A program made the translations under genes and the position numbers. From an uncultured Eubacteriales bacterium (GTDB lineage: Bacteria > Bacillota > Clostridia > Oscillospirales > Acutalibacteraceae): a DNA stretch of 5,683 nt. The stretch lies in assembly GCA_900322105.1 (NCBI GenBank), contig ONYV01000154.1, positions 1 to 5,683 of the forward strand. Direction: 5' to 3'. Numbering within the stretch: position 1 is the first letter of the stretch; each line of letters starts with the position of its first letter. Below the pieces are notes generated by a model, which saw only the letters and a program-made list of their open reading frames with translations, made no database searches and was not told the DNA's origin. Of the stretch, positions 1 to 5,683 are shown piece after piece.

Positions 1-2113
1 TTGAGGACATCTTTCAGCATACGGTTCATAATGCCGAAGGAACGTTCCGCCAATTCGGGATCTTCAATCGGGAATACCAGTTCTACACGCTTATCCAGAT
101 TGCGCTGCATCCAGTCCGCAGAACCCATATAGATCTTCTTGATGCCGCCGTTTTCAAAGATAAAGATACGGCTGTGTTCAAGAAGCTGTCCAACGATACT
201 GCGCACTTCAATATTTTCGCTGATGCCCTTGATCCCCGGCACAAGGCAGCAAATGCCTCTGACGATGAGCCTGATCTTAACGCCCGACTGAGATGCTTTA
301 TACAGCAGACGAATGATCTCGGGGTCGACCAGAGAATTGACCTTTGCGGTGATCCCCGACGGCAAGCCTGCTTTTGCGTTGTCGATCTCGTTTTCGATCA
401 TCTCAACAAAAAAGCTGCGAAGCCCTGTGGGTGCGACCTTCATTTTATGATAGACAGGCGGCGTGGAATAGCCCGTGATGACGTTAAAGAGTGAGGATGC
501 GTCTTCTCCAAAGCGCTCGTCACAGGTGAACATCCCGATATCCGTATAGAAACGCGCGGTAATGTCGTTATAGTTTCCTGTGCCAAGATGGAGATAGCGC
601 CGTATGCCGTCCTCTTCTCTGCGAACGACCAGAAGGATCTTGCAGTGTGTTTTCAGACCTGCCAGACCATAGATAACATGACACCCTGCTTTTTCGAGTT
701 TCTTTGCCCAGCCGATATTGTTTTCTTCATCAAACCTTGCTTTCAGCTCGACCAGCACTGTCACCTGTTTGCCGTTCTCTGCTGCTTTGATGAGCGCCGC
801 AATGACAGGTGAATTGCCGCTGACACGGTAAAGCGTTTGTTTGATCGCTAACACATCCTTATCACCTGCCGCCTGATTGATGAACCGCACCACGCTGTCA
901 AAGCTCTCGTAAGGATGATGCACCAGACGGTCTTTTTCCCGTATTGCTTCAAATACATCGTCATAGCCGTAAAAATCCGCAGGCGGCGTTACGGGTACGA
1001 TCGGCTCAAACCGCAGGGAATCAAATCCCGGCAGTCCGCCGAATTTTGAGAAAAAGGTCAGGTCAAGAGGACCTGAAACTTCATAGATCTCTTTGTTGCC
1101 AACCTCTAACATTTCGATCAGGAATGCTTTCAGCGCACTGTCACTTTTTGAGAGTATCTCCAATCGTACAGGATCGCCTCTCTGACGTTTTTTCAGCGAA
1201 TGCTCGATCTCTACCAAAAGATCGTCCGCTTCCTCGTCGATATCAAGATCGGAATCTCTTGTGATCCTGAACGGACAGTATGCCTGTATCTCATACAGCT
1301 CAAACAGATCGGAAAGGCGGCTGATGATGATGTCCTCCAACATCACAAAGGCTTTGCCGGATTCCGCCTTGACTTCAAAGAATCTCGGCAGGATCGACGG
1401 CACCTGAACGATCGCAAAAATATCCTCGTTGTCTTTCAGCAGCCGGACAGCGATATTCAGGCTCTTATTTGCCAGCAGCGGAAACGGTCTGGACGTATCT
1501 ACCGCAAGCGGTGTGAGTACGGGAAACACGAATTTATCAAAATACGTATCGACCTGCGCTTTCTGAGCCTTGCTGAGATCTTTCATTTTCAGGAACTTCA
1601 GTTTTTCTTTTTTCAGCGCAGGGATGATCGAATGATGCAGACAGGAATACTGTTTTTTCGCAAACTCATGTATTTTCTCGCTGAGGATATCAAACTGCTG
1701 TATCGGCGTCATGCCCGATTCGTCCGCCGTTCCCGGCTTTGAGTGCATTCTGTCCATCACACCTGCGACACGCACCATAAAAAATTCGTCCAAATTAGAC
1801 GCCGTGATCGCAAGGAACTTCACTCTCTCCAGCACAGGATTGTCTTTTTCAAAGGCTTCCTCCAGAACTCTGGTGTTGAAATCGATCCAGCTCAGTTCAC
1901 GGTTACAGGCTTGAGCAAAGCCGCCGCACCGTCTGCGCCCTTTTTTCTGCCCTTGACGGTCTTGGGCTGTTTGTCGCTCTTGGAAGCTCTTGCTTCTTTG
2001 GCGGACTTATTGCCGCTCGACTTTCTGCCCTTGGTTTTTCTTGACGGATCGGATGCTTTTGCGACACTGTTGTGATCCGTCTCTTTTTTTACTTCTTTTT
2101 TCTTATCACTCAA
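1..2113 (-). CDS. ppk1: Polyphosphate kinase PPK1, frame change near the N-terminus, C-terminal end outside window
   Basis: PPK1 reversibly polymerises the gamma-phosphate of ATP into inorganic polyphosphate, usually at the membrane or in the cytosol. From 1904 down to 3 the minus strand is open without a stop for 634 codons. It shows the family signature in order: NRELSWIDFN at the start; SNLDEFF (Asn at 1794-1796, the ATP-site Asn region); YRVSG (Arg 825-827) and ARFDEE (Arg 735-737), matching the phosphate-binding arginines; GLKTHCKI with the likely phosphorylated His at 645-647; YLHLGTGNYN; and EHSRIFIFEN with the second conserved His at 174-176. It ends at FPIEDPELAERS, so by family length only the last few tens of residues are missing. 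The body lacks ATG, GTG or TTG upstream of NRELSW. The only supported start is TTG at 2111-2113 (AGAGG 9 nt upstream), which lies in the +1-shifted frame, so a -1 shift between 2009 and 1892 is required. The enzyme identity is secure; whether it is expressed as one chain is not. Confidence 0.93.
1892..2113 (-). CDS. Lysine-rich N-terminal reading frame of ppk1 (73 codons before its TGA)
   Basis: This zero-frame segment starts at TTG 2111-2113 and stops at TGA 1892-1894, overlapping the PPK1 body frame. The first 58 residues hold 17 Lys and 4 Arg with Ser, Ala, Gly and Asp, so it should be a disordered basic tail rather than a folded domain. A 12-base direct repeat (2022-2033 and 1944-1955, exactly 26 codons apart) gives the repeated KGRK motif. 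After residue 58 it reads GADGAAALLKPVTVN and stops. Read alone it would be a 73-residue basic peptide. I infer that it is the N-terminal extension of PPK1, because it has the only start with a ribosome binding site, directly behind a good promoter, and the kinase frame has none. Low-complexity Lys-rich extensions vary widely between relatives, so homology will not help much here. Confidence 0.6.
   Translation of the reverse strand: MSDKKKEVKKETDHNSVAKASDPSRKTKGRKSSGNKSAKEARASKSDKQPKTVKGRKKGADGAAALLKPVTVN
1899..1932 (-). other. Possible two-part hairpin downstream of the ppk1 heptamer
   Basis: On the minus strand ACGGT (1932-1928) pairs with ACCGT (1903-1899). Inside it, GGCTT (1922-1918) pairs with AAGCC (1912-1908) around a TGCTC loop, with a 5x4 internal loop between the stems. 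The outer stem begins 7 nt after the heptamer, the spacing typical of frameshift stimulators. The stems are short (5 bp each), so stability is modest. Confidence 0.3.
1940..1946 (-). promoter_or_regulatory. Candidate -1 ribosomal slippery heptamer A_AAA_AAG in ppk1
   Basis: Read on the minus strand, zero-frame codons AGA AAA AAG (residues 56-58 of the leader frame) contain A_AAA_AAG in the exact X_XXY_YYZ phase. This is the heptamer used in E. coli dnaX for -1 frameshifting. A -1 slip here enters the PPK1 body frame and would read GRRRCGGFAQAC before NRELSW. It falls inside the only interval where a shift can work: the body frame has a TAA at 2007-2009 and the leader frame a TGA at 1892-1894. 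AAGGG lies only about 3 nt upstream, closer than the dnaX stimulator. A-runs also arise by chance in Lys-rich coding DNA, so function is unproven. Confidence 0.35.
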
Positions 2114-2122
2114 AAAAATCAG

Positions 2123-2127
2123 CCTCT
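2123..2127 (-). promoter_or_regulatory. Ribosome binding site AGAGG deciding the ppk1 TTG start
   Basis: AGAGG lies 9 nt before TTG at 2111-2113. An ATG slightly upstream on the same strand (ATG AGA GGC TGA) stops after three codons, so TTG is the only sensible start for the open frame that follows. Confidence 0.65.
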
Positions 2128-2132
2128 CATCA

Positions 2133-2160
2133 AGTCAGCGGCGAAATTTCTCCGCTGACT
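2133..2160 (-). other. Inverted repeat (9-bp stem) in the ppk1 5' leader
   Basis: Arms AGTCAGCGG (2160-2152) and CCGCTGACT (2141-2133) are perfect complements around a 10-nt loop. The hairpin would form within about 8 nt of the predicted ppk1 RNA 5' end and end 5 nt before the AGAGG site. There is no U-tract directly after it, so it does not look like a terminator. It could stabilise the mRNA, act as an operator, or tune translation: the upstream arm AGTCAGC can also pair with GCTGATT (2123-2117) abutting the ribosome binding site. Confidence 0.6.
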
Positions 2161-2174
2161 ATATACTTATGGTT

Positions 2175-2203
2175 ATTATACCAAATCTCATTTCAAAAGG
2201 CAA
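2175..2203 (-). promoter_or_regulatory. Predicted sigma-A promoter of ppk1
   Basis: The minus strand carries TTGCCT (2203-2198), a 17-nt spacer and a consensus TATAAT (2180-2175), with TGG just before it as an extended -10. Predicted transcription start is near 2168, giving a leader of about 55 nt to the TTG start at 2113. Confidence 0.75.
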
Positions 2204-2306
2204 CAATTTTAGTAAAGTTGTCAGCAGAACTTTTTCTTATCATGAAGCACTCTCGCCAATCTCCTTCAAAAGATACACAGCCCTTTGCAAAACTCTTCTG
2301 TGACAG

Positions 2307-2335
2307 TTGACAAAAACCGCTTTTAGTGGGATAAT
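2307..2335 (+). promoter_or_regulatory. Predicted sigma-A promoter of valS
   Basis: A consensus TTGACA (2307-2312), 17-nt spacer and GATAAT (2330-2335) place the transcription start near 2342. The leader to the valS ATG is only about 56 nt, too short for a T-box riboswitch. The -35 elements of the two divergent promoters are about 100 bp apart. Confidence 0.8.
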
Positions 2336-2384
2336 AAAAGCCTGAATATGCGAATCAATGTCAATTCGATAGATTTTCACAAAC

Positions 2385-2389
2385 GGAGG
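2385..2389 (+). promoter_or_regulatory. valS ribosome binding site GGAGG
   Basis: GGAGG ends 8 nt before ATG at 2398 and selects it over the ATG at 2391, which is only 1 nt from the site and opens an 11-codon frame. Confidence 0.85.
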
Positions 2390-2397
2390 AATGAAAA

Positions 2398-5016
2398 ATG
2401 GAAAAAGAACTCGCAAAAGCCTATAACCCGGGTGAATTCGAGGATCGGATCTACCGTTTCTGGGAAGAGAGCGGCTTTTTTCACGCTGAGATCGACCAAA
2501 ACAAAAAACCCTACACTATCATGATGCCGCCCCCGAACATCACAGGTCAGCTTCATATGGGTCATGCGCTTGACAACACTCTTCAGGATATCCTGATCCG
2601 CTTCAAGAGGATGCAGGGCTTCAGCGCTCTCTGGCTGCCCGGCACTGACCACGCTTCTATCGCAACAGAGGCGAAGATCGTGGAGGCGATGAGAAAAGAG
2701 GGCGTTACCAAGGAAGATCTGGGACGAGAGAAGTTTCTTGAAAGAGCATGGAACTGGAAAAAAGAATACGGCGGCAGGATCGTCAAACAGCTTCGTAAAA
2801 TGGGCTCGTCCGCAGACTGGGAGCGTGAACGCTTTACGATGGATGAGGGCTGCAATAAAGCCGTCAAGCAGGTTTTCTGCAACCTCTACAACAAAGGTCT
2901 GATCTATCGCGGCGAACGCATCATCAACTGGTGTCCCCACTGTCTGACCTCAATTTCCGACGCTGAAGTTGAGTATGAGGAGCAGGCAGGTCATTTCTGG
3001 CATCTGCGCTATCCTCTGAAAGACGGCACAGGTTATATCAACCTTGCGACCACCCGTCCCGAAACGCTTTTGGGCGATACGGCAGTAGCTGTCAATCCAA
3101 AAGACGAACGCTATAAAGATCTTGTAGGAAAAACACTGATCCTGCCCATCGTTCACAGAGAGATCCCGATCGTTGCCGATGATTATGTAGAAATGGACTT
3201 CGGAACAGGTGTTGTAAAGATCACGCCTGCTCACGACCCGAACGACTTTGAAGTTGGTCTGCGCCATCAGCTTCCTGTCATCAACGTTATGACAGACGAC
3301 GCCAAGATCACGGACGATTATCCGAAATATGCCGGCATGGACAGATACGAGGCAAGAAAAGCCATCGTTGCCGACCTTGAAGCGGAGGGCGCACTCGTCA
3401 AGATCGAAGACTACACCCATAATGTCGGCACCTGCTACCGCTGCGGCACGACCGTTGAGCCGAGAGTTTCCAAGCAGTGGTTCGTCAAAATGAAGACCCT
3501 TGCGCAGCCTGCCATTGACGCTGTGAAAAACGGCGAAACGGACTTTGTACCGCCTCACTTTGAAAAGACTTATTTCCACTGGCTCGAAAACATCCGTGAC
3601 TGGTGTATTTCCCGTCAGCTTTGGTGGGGTCATCAGATCCCCGCTTTCTACTGCGACTGCTGCGGCGAAACTGTCGTAACAAAAGAGAATGAAGCCTTCT
3701 GCCCGAAATGCGGCAAAAAGATGCGTCAGGATCCCGACACCCTCGATACATGGTTCTCCTCTGCCCTTTGGCCGTTCAGCACACTCGGCTGGCCTGAAAA
3801 AACACCTGAGCTGGATTATTTCTATCCCACCAACGTACTGGTCACAGGCTATGACATTATCCCCTTCTGGGTCATGCGCATGATGTTCAGCGGCATCGAG
3901 CATACGGGAAAAGCGCCGTTTGACACGGTACTCATCCACGGTCTGGTGCGTGATTCTCTTGGCAGAAAGATGAGCAAGTCACTCGGAAACGGCATTGATC
4001 CGCTGGAGATCATCGAACAGTACGGCGCAGATGCGCTCCGTCTGACCCTTGTAACAGGCAATGCGCCGGGTAATGATATGCGTTATTCCGAAGAGAAGAT
4101 CACCGCCAGCCGCAACTTTGCCAACAAGCTCTGGAACGCTGCCCGCTTTATCCGTATGAATATCGACGGACATGATGTAAAAAACGAGCTTCCCGATACC
4201 CTCACTACCGAGGACAAGTGGATCGTATCGACCCTGAACACCGTTACAAAAGAAGTGACCGAAAACTTAGAAAAATATGAGCTTGGCATTGCCGTACAGA
4301 AGCTCTATGACTTTATCTGGGACTGCTTCTGTGACTGGTATATCGAGCTGACAAAATCACGGCTGCAAAAGAATGACGACTCTGCGCAGAATGCCCGTCA
4401 GGTGCTGGTATGGGTACTCGATCAGGCGCTCAGACTGCTGCATCCCTTTATGCCGTTCATTACAGAAGAACTCTGGCAGGCACTTCCTCACGAGGGTGAA
4501 ACCATCATGCTGCAGTCCTTCCCCGTTTACTCCGAAAACAACCATTACCCCGAAGCCGCGCGTGAGATGACAATGATCATGGATGCGATCAAAGCGATCC
4601 GTACCCGCAGAGCAGAAATGAACGTTCCGCCGTCAAGAAAAGCGCAGGTGTATATTGCCGCAAAAGAGCAGAAACCGTTTGAAAACGGTGCGCTGTTCTT
4701 TACAAGATTGGCAAGCGCTTCCGAACTGCACGTTGCAGAGAGTTTTGAGATCGAAAGCGCCGTCACGCTTGTTACCGCCGACGCGAAAATATATATCCCG
4801 ATGGACGAGCTTGTCGACAAGGAAGCCGAGTTGAAGCGTCTGAACAAAGAACTTGCAAACGCTGAAAAAGAGCTTGCCTTCAATGAAAAGAAGCTCAGCA
4901 ATCAAGGCTTTGTTGCCAAAGCGCCCGAAAAAGTCATTGCTGACGTGCGCAGCAATGTCGCAAAATTTACAGAAAAGATCAAAATGATCAAAGCCGCTAT
5001 CGAAGCCCTCAATTGA
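2398..5016 (+). CDS. valS: Valine--tRNA ligase (valyl-tRNA synthetase), complete
   Basis: This class Ia synthetase charges tRNA-Val with valine using ATP in the cytosol and hydrolyses mischarged threonyl-tRNA-Val. The 872 residues match the usual bacterial length. Visible parts: the HIGH motif as HMGH at 53-56 within PPPNITGQLHMGHAL; the CP1 editing domain from about 195 to 340, with ATTRPETL at 217-224 and AHDPNDFE at 278-285; a Cys4 zinc-type knuckle at C419/C422 and C435/C438; KMSKS at 524-528; the anticodon-binding helical domain from about 610, with FCDWYIEL at 644-651; and the C-terminal coiled-coil tRNA arm from about 806 to 871, containing FVAKAPEKVIADV. ValRS rather than IleRS or LeuRS is supported by the PPPNITGxLHMGHAL form and the C-terminal coiled coil. 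The gene has its own promoter and terminator, so it appears monocistronic; many relatives carry folC next, which is not seen here. All catalytic motifs are intact. Confidence 0.98.
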   Translation: MEKELAKAYNPGEFEDRIYRFWEESGFFHAEIDQNKKPYTIMMPPPNITGQLHMGHALDNTLQDILIRFKRMQGFSALWLPGTDHASIATEAKIVEAMRKEGVTKEDLGREKFLERAWNWKKEYGGRIVKQLRKMGSSADWERERFTMDEGCNKAVKQVFCNLYNKGLIYRGERIINWCPHCLTSISDAEVEYEEQAGHFWHLRYPLKDGTGYINLATTRPETLLGDTAVAVNPKDERYKDLVGKTLILPIVHREIPIVADDYVEMDFGTGVVKITPAHDPNDFEVGLRHQLPVINVMTDDAKITDDYPKYAGMDRYEARKAIVADLEAEGALVKIEDYTHNVGTCYRCGTTVEPRVSKQWFVKMKTLAQPAIDAVKNGETDFVPPHFEKTYFHWLENIRDWCISRQLWWGHQIPAFYCDCCGETVVTKENEAFCPKCGKKMRQDPDTLDTWFSSALWPFSTLGWPEKTPELDYFYPTNVLVTGYDIIPFWVMRMMFSGIEHTGKAPFDTVLIHGLVRDSLGRKMSKSLGNGIDPLEIIEQYGADALRLTLVTGNAPGNDMRYSEEKITASRNFANKLWNAARFIRMNIDGHDVKNELPDTLTTEDKWIVSTLNTVTKEVTENLEKYELGIAVQKLYDFIWDCFCDWYIELTKSRLQKNDDSAQNARQVLVWVLDQALRLLHPFMPFITEELWQALPHEGETIMLQSFPVYSENNHYPEAAREMTMIMDAIKAIRTRRAEMNVPPSRKAQVYIAAKEQKPFENGALFFTRLASASELHVAESFEIESAVTLVTADAKIYIPMDELVDKEAELKRLNKELANAEKELAFNEKKLSNQGFVAKAPEKVIADVRSNVAKFTEKIKMIKAAIEALN

Positions 5017-5027
5017 TCTGATCTGCC

Positions 5028-5078
5028 AAAACGCCTTATCCTGCGGCATCTGTCCGATGTTCGGGATAAGGCGTTTTT
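5028..5078 (+). terminator. Rho-independent terminator of valS
   Basis: A perfect 14-bp stem (5028-5041 with 5064-5077, core ACGCCTTATCC/GGATAAGGCGT) is followed by TTTTT at 5074-5078, starting 11 nt after the valS stop. The 22-nt loop can fold a further CATC/GATG helix. On the minus strand the flank has only four T, so the main action should be on plus-strand transcripts. Confidence 0.95.
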
Positions 5079-5158
5079 ACACCGCCGAAAACTGCTCCGA
5101 TCTGCATGATGCCCCTGCGCTTCAACATACTCTCTCCCTGACGGAAGCGAAACATCAA

Positions 5159-5179
5159 AAGGTCTTTTGAAAGAGCCTT
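5159..5179. repeat. Small inverted repeat in the gap after valS
   Basis: AAGG-TCTTT (5159-5167) pairs with AAAGA-G-CCTT (5170-5179), giving nine pairs with one bulged G and a 2-nt centre. Read on the minus strand the stem is followed by TTTTG, a weak terminator-like arrangement, but no minus-strand gene ends here. Confidence 0.45.
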
Positions 5180-5186
5180 AAAATGC

Positions 5187-5220
5187 TTGTCTCCTGAAGA
5201 AAAATTTCTTCAGGAGACAA
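5187..5220. repeat. Near-perfect palindrome, 16-bp arms with 2-nt centre
   Basis: TTGTCTCCTGAAGAAA (5187-5202) is the exact complement of TTTCTTCAGGAGACAA (5205-5220). AAAATG (5180-5185) and CATTTT (5227-5232) could extend it as an outer stem after a mismatch. It lies between the valS terminator and the promoter of the next gene, ending 17 bp before the -35. No U-tract follows on the plus strand, so it is not an ordinary terminator for valS. It could be an operator-like site, an intergenic repeat copy, or a back-up terminator; the sequence alone does not decide. Confidence 0.8.
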
Positions 5221-5237
5221 AAACGACATTTTGCAGG

Positions 5238-5266
5238 TTGACTTCTATAGACAAATATGATAAAAT
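5238..5266 (+). promoter_or_regulatory. Predicted sigma-A promoter of the gene at 5312
   Basis: TTGACT (5238-5243), 17-nt spacer and TAAAAT (5261-5266), with TGA just before it as an extended -10. The predicted RNA start is near 5273, leaving a leader of about 40 nt that carries AAGGGGAG (5298-5305), 6 nt before the ATG. Confidence 0.75.
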
Positions 5267-5311
5267 TATCTCATTATCCAGACGAATAATTATTAAAAAG
5301 GGGAGTTTATT

Positions 5312-5683
5312 ATGTCCAAGAAAAATAAAGATACCGCTGTAGAAGCAAAGACCGAAACCGCTGAAGAGATCACTGCCGCTACCGTAGAGAAGGTAGAAGA
5401 AGCAGTAGAGGAAGCAGCAGAAGTTGCCGCTGAAACTGCCGAAGCTGCTGCTAAAGCTGCTGAATCAACCGTTGAAGAAGCAGTCAAGGAAGTAAAGGAC
5501 GCTGCTGAGGAAGTTACGGAAACAGCGGAAGAAGCCGTTGAGAAAGTTGAGGAAGCAACAGAAGAAACCGTTGAGGAAGTGACAGAAACAGCAGAAGAAA
5601 CTGCTGACGAGGCTTGTGCCTGCGATACCGCTGCCACTGAGGAAGAAGACAACAAGCTCACCTCTCTTGTTACCAGAATCGTC
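5312..5683 (+). CDS. Unrecognised acidic Glu/Ala-rich protein with 11-residue repeats, C-terminal part outside window
   Basis: I do not recognise this gene. ATG 5312 follows AAGGGGAG by 6 nt and a good promoter. The 124 visible residues begin with a short basic stretch, MSKKNK, then become almost entirely Glu, Ala, Val and Thr with few Lys. Residues 24-96 fall into hendecads such as TVEKVEEAVEE, TVEEAVKEVKD, AAEEVTETAEE, AVEKVEEATEE and TVEEVTETAEE, broken once by a 7-residue unit at 46-52. Such 11-residue periodicity is known from long amphipathic helices (LEA-type, phasin-like and apolipoprotein-like proteins). A Cys pair follows (CAC at 102-104), then an acidic stretch and NKLTSLVTRIV at the edge, where composition changes to less charged residues. 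That could begin a transmembrane helix or a folded domain. No signal peptide is seen at the N-terminus. The repeat region may only be a disordered or helical extension of a larger protein. Confidence 0.8.
   Translation, partial: MSKKNKDTAVEAKTETAEEITAATVEKVEEAVEEAAEVAAETAEAAAKAAESTVEEAVKEVKDAAEEVTETAEEAVEKVEEATEETVEEVTETAEETADEACACDTAATEEEDNKLTSLVTRIV
5381..5599 (+). repeat. Degenerate 33-bp coding repeats (11-residue units)
   Basis: Six 11-codon units and one 7-codon unit encode the hendecads of the protein starting at 5312. The closest pair, residues 64-74 and 86-96, share EEVTETAEE with mostly third-position differences, which suggests duplication followed by selection on the protein. Confidence 0.65.

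Noticed and set aside
1776..1778. Internal ATG (in EFFMVRV) as the start of PPK1
   Set aside because: It would delete about 42 family-conserved residues including NRELSW and SNLDEFF, so it cannot yield a normal enzyme.
2133..2160. Hairpin as a terminator between ppk1 and valS
   Set aside because: The genes diverge, so no transcript ends here, and neither strand has a U-tract directly after the stem.
174..2310. Several plus-strand open frames of 67-180 codons opposite ppk1
   Set aside because: They lie antisense to a frame with clear PPK1 motifs, have no recognisable products and no convincing ribosome binding sites.
2391..2426. ATG at 2391 opening an 11-codon frame before valS
   Set aside because: Only 1 nt separates it from GGAGG and its frame ends at once; ATG 2398 has proper spacing and starts the full ValRS.
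2950..3939. 329-codon minus-strand open frame inside valS
   Set aside because: It is antisense to the valS editing and catalytic region, where the plus frame is fully conserved; its composition shows no family features.
5293..5661. 122-codon minus-strand Ser/Val/Ala-rich frame
   Set aside because: It is the reverse complement of the Glu/Ala-rich repeats; the repetitive codons keep the opposite strand open. The plus frame has the promoter and ribosome binding site.

Overview
The window looks like a chromosomal housekeeping region of a low-to-mid GC Gram-positive bacterium. The likely group is Clostridia, possibly the Ruminococcus/Oscillospirales lineage. This rests on the strong AGGAGG-type ribosome binding sites, sigma-A promoters with extended -10 elements, a TTG start, an intrinsic terminator with a U-tract, and the clostridial look of the valyl-tRNA synthetase. 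The assignment is inference from style; no marker gene fixes the taxon. I see no mobile element, CRISPR array, tRNA or rRNA.

Layout. (1) Positions 1-2113, minus strand: ppk1, polyphosphate kinase, whose C-terminal end lies beyond the left edge. Its lysine-rich N-terminal extension (from a TTG at 2113) and its catalytic body are in different reading frames. The body is in the -1 frame relative to the extension and has no usable start codon of its own. In the overlap of the two frames sits an in-phase A_AAA_AAG heptamer (1940-1946) with a possible two-part hairpin 7 nt downstream. This could be programmed -1 frameshifting, a disrupting one-base deletion, or a sequence error; one added A near 1904 would also restore a good protein. 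(2) Positions 2114-2397: a divergent control region with one promoter for each flanking gene and a 9-bp hairpin in the ppk1 leader. (3) Positions 2398-5016, plus strand: complete valS, valyl-tRNA synthetase, 872 residues, with its own promoter and a strong intrinsic terminator right after the stop. (4) Positions 5079-5311: a non-coding gap holding two hairpin-forming inverted repeats and a good promoter. (5) From 5312, plus strand: the start of an unrecognised acidic Glu/Ala-rich protein with 11-residue repeats, cut by the right edge.

The three genes appear to be three separate transcription units: ppk1 diverges from valS, and valS is closed by a terminator before the third gene starts from its own promoter. 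They share no obvious pathway. ppk1 handles polyphosphate storage and stress, valS handles translation, and the third is unknown. The most unusual points are the frame change in ppk1 and the hendecad-repeat protein at the right edge.
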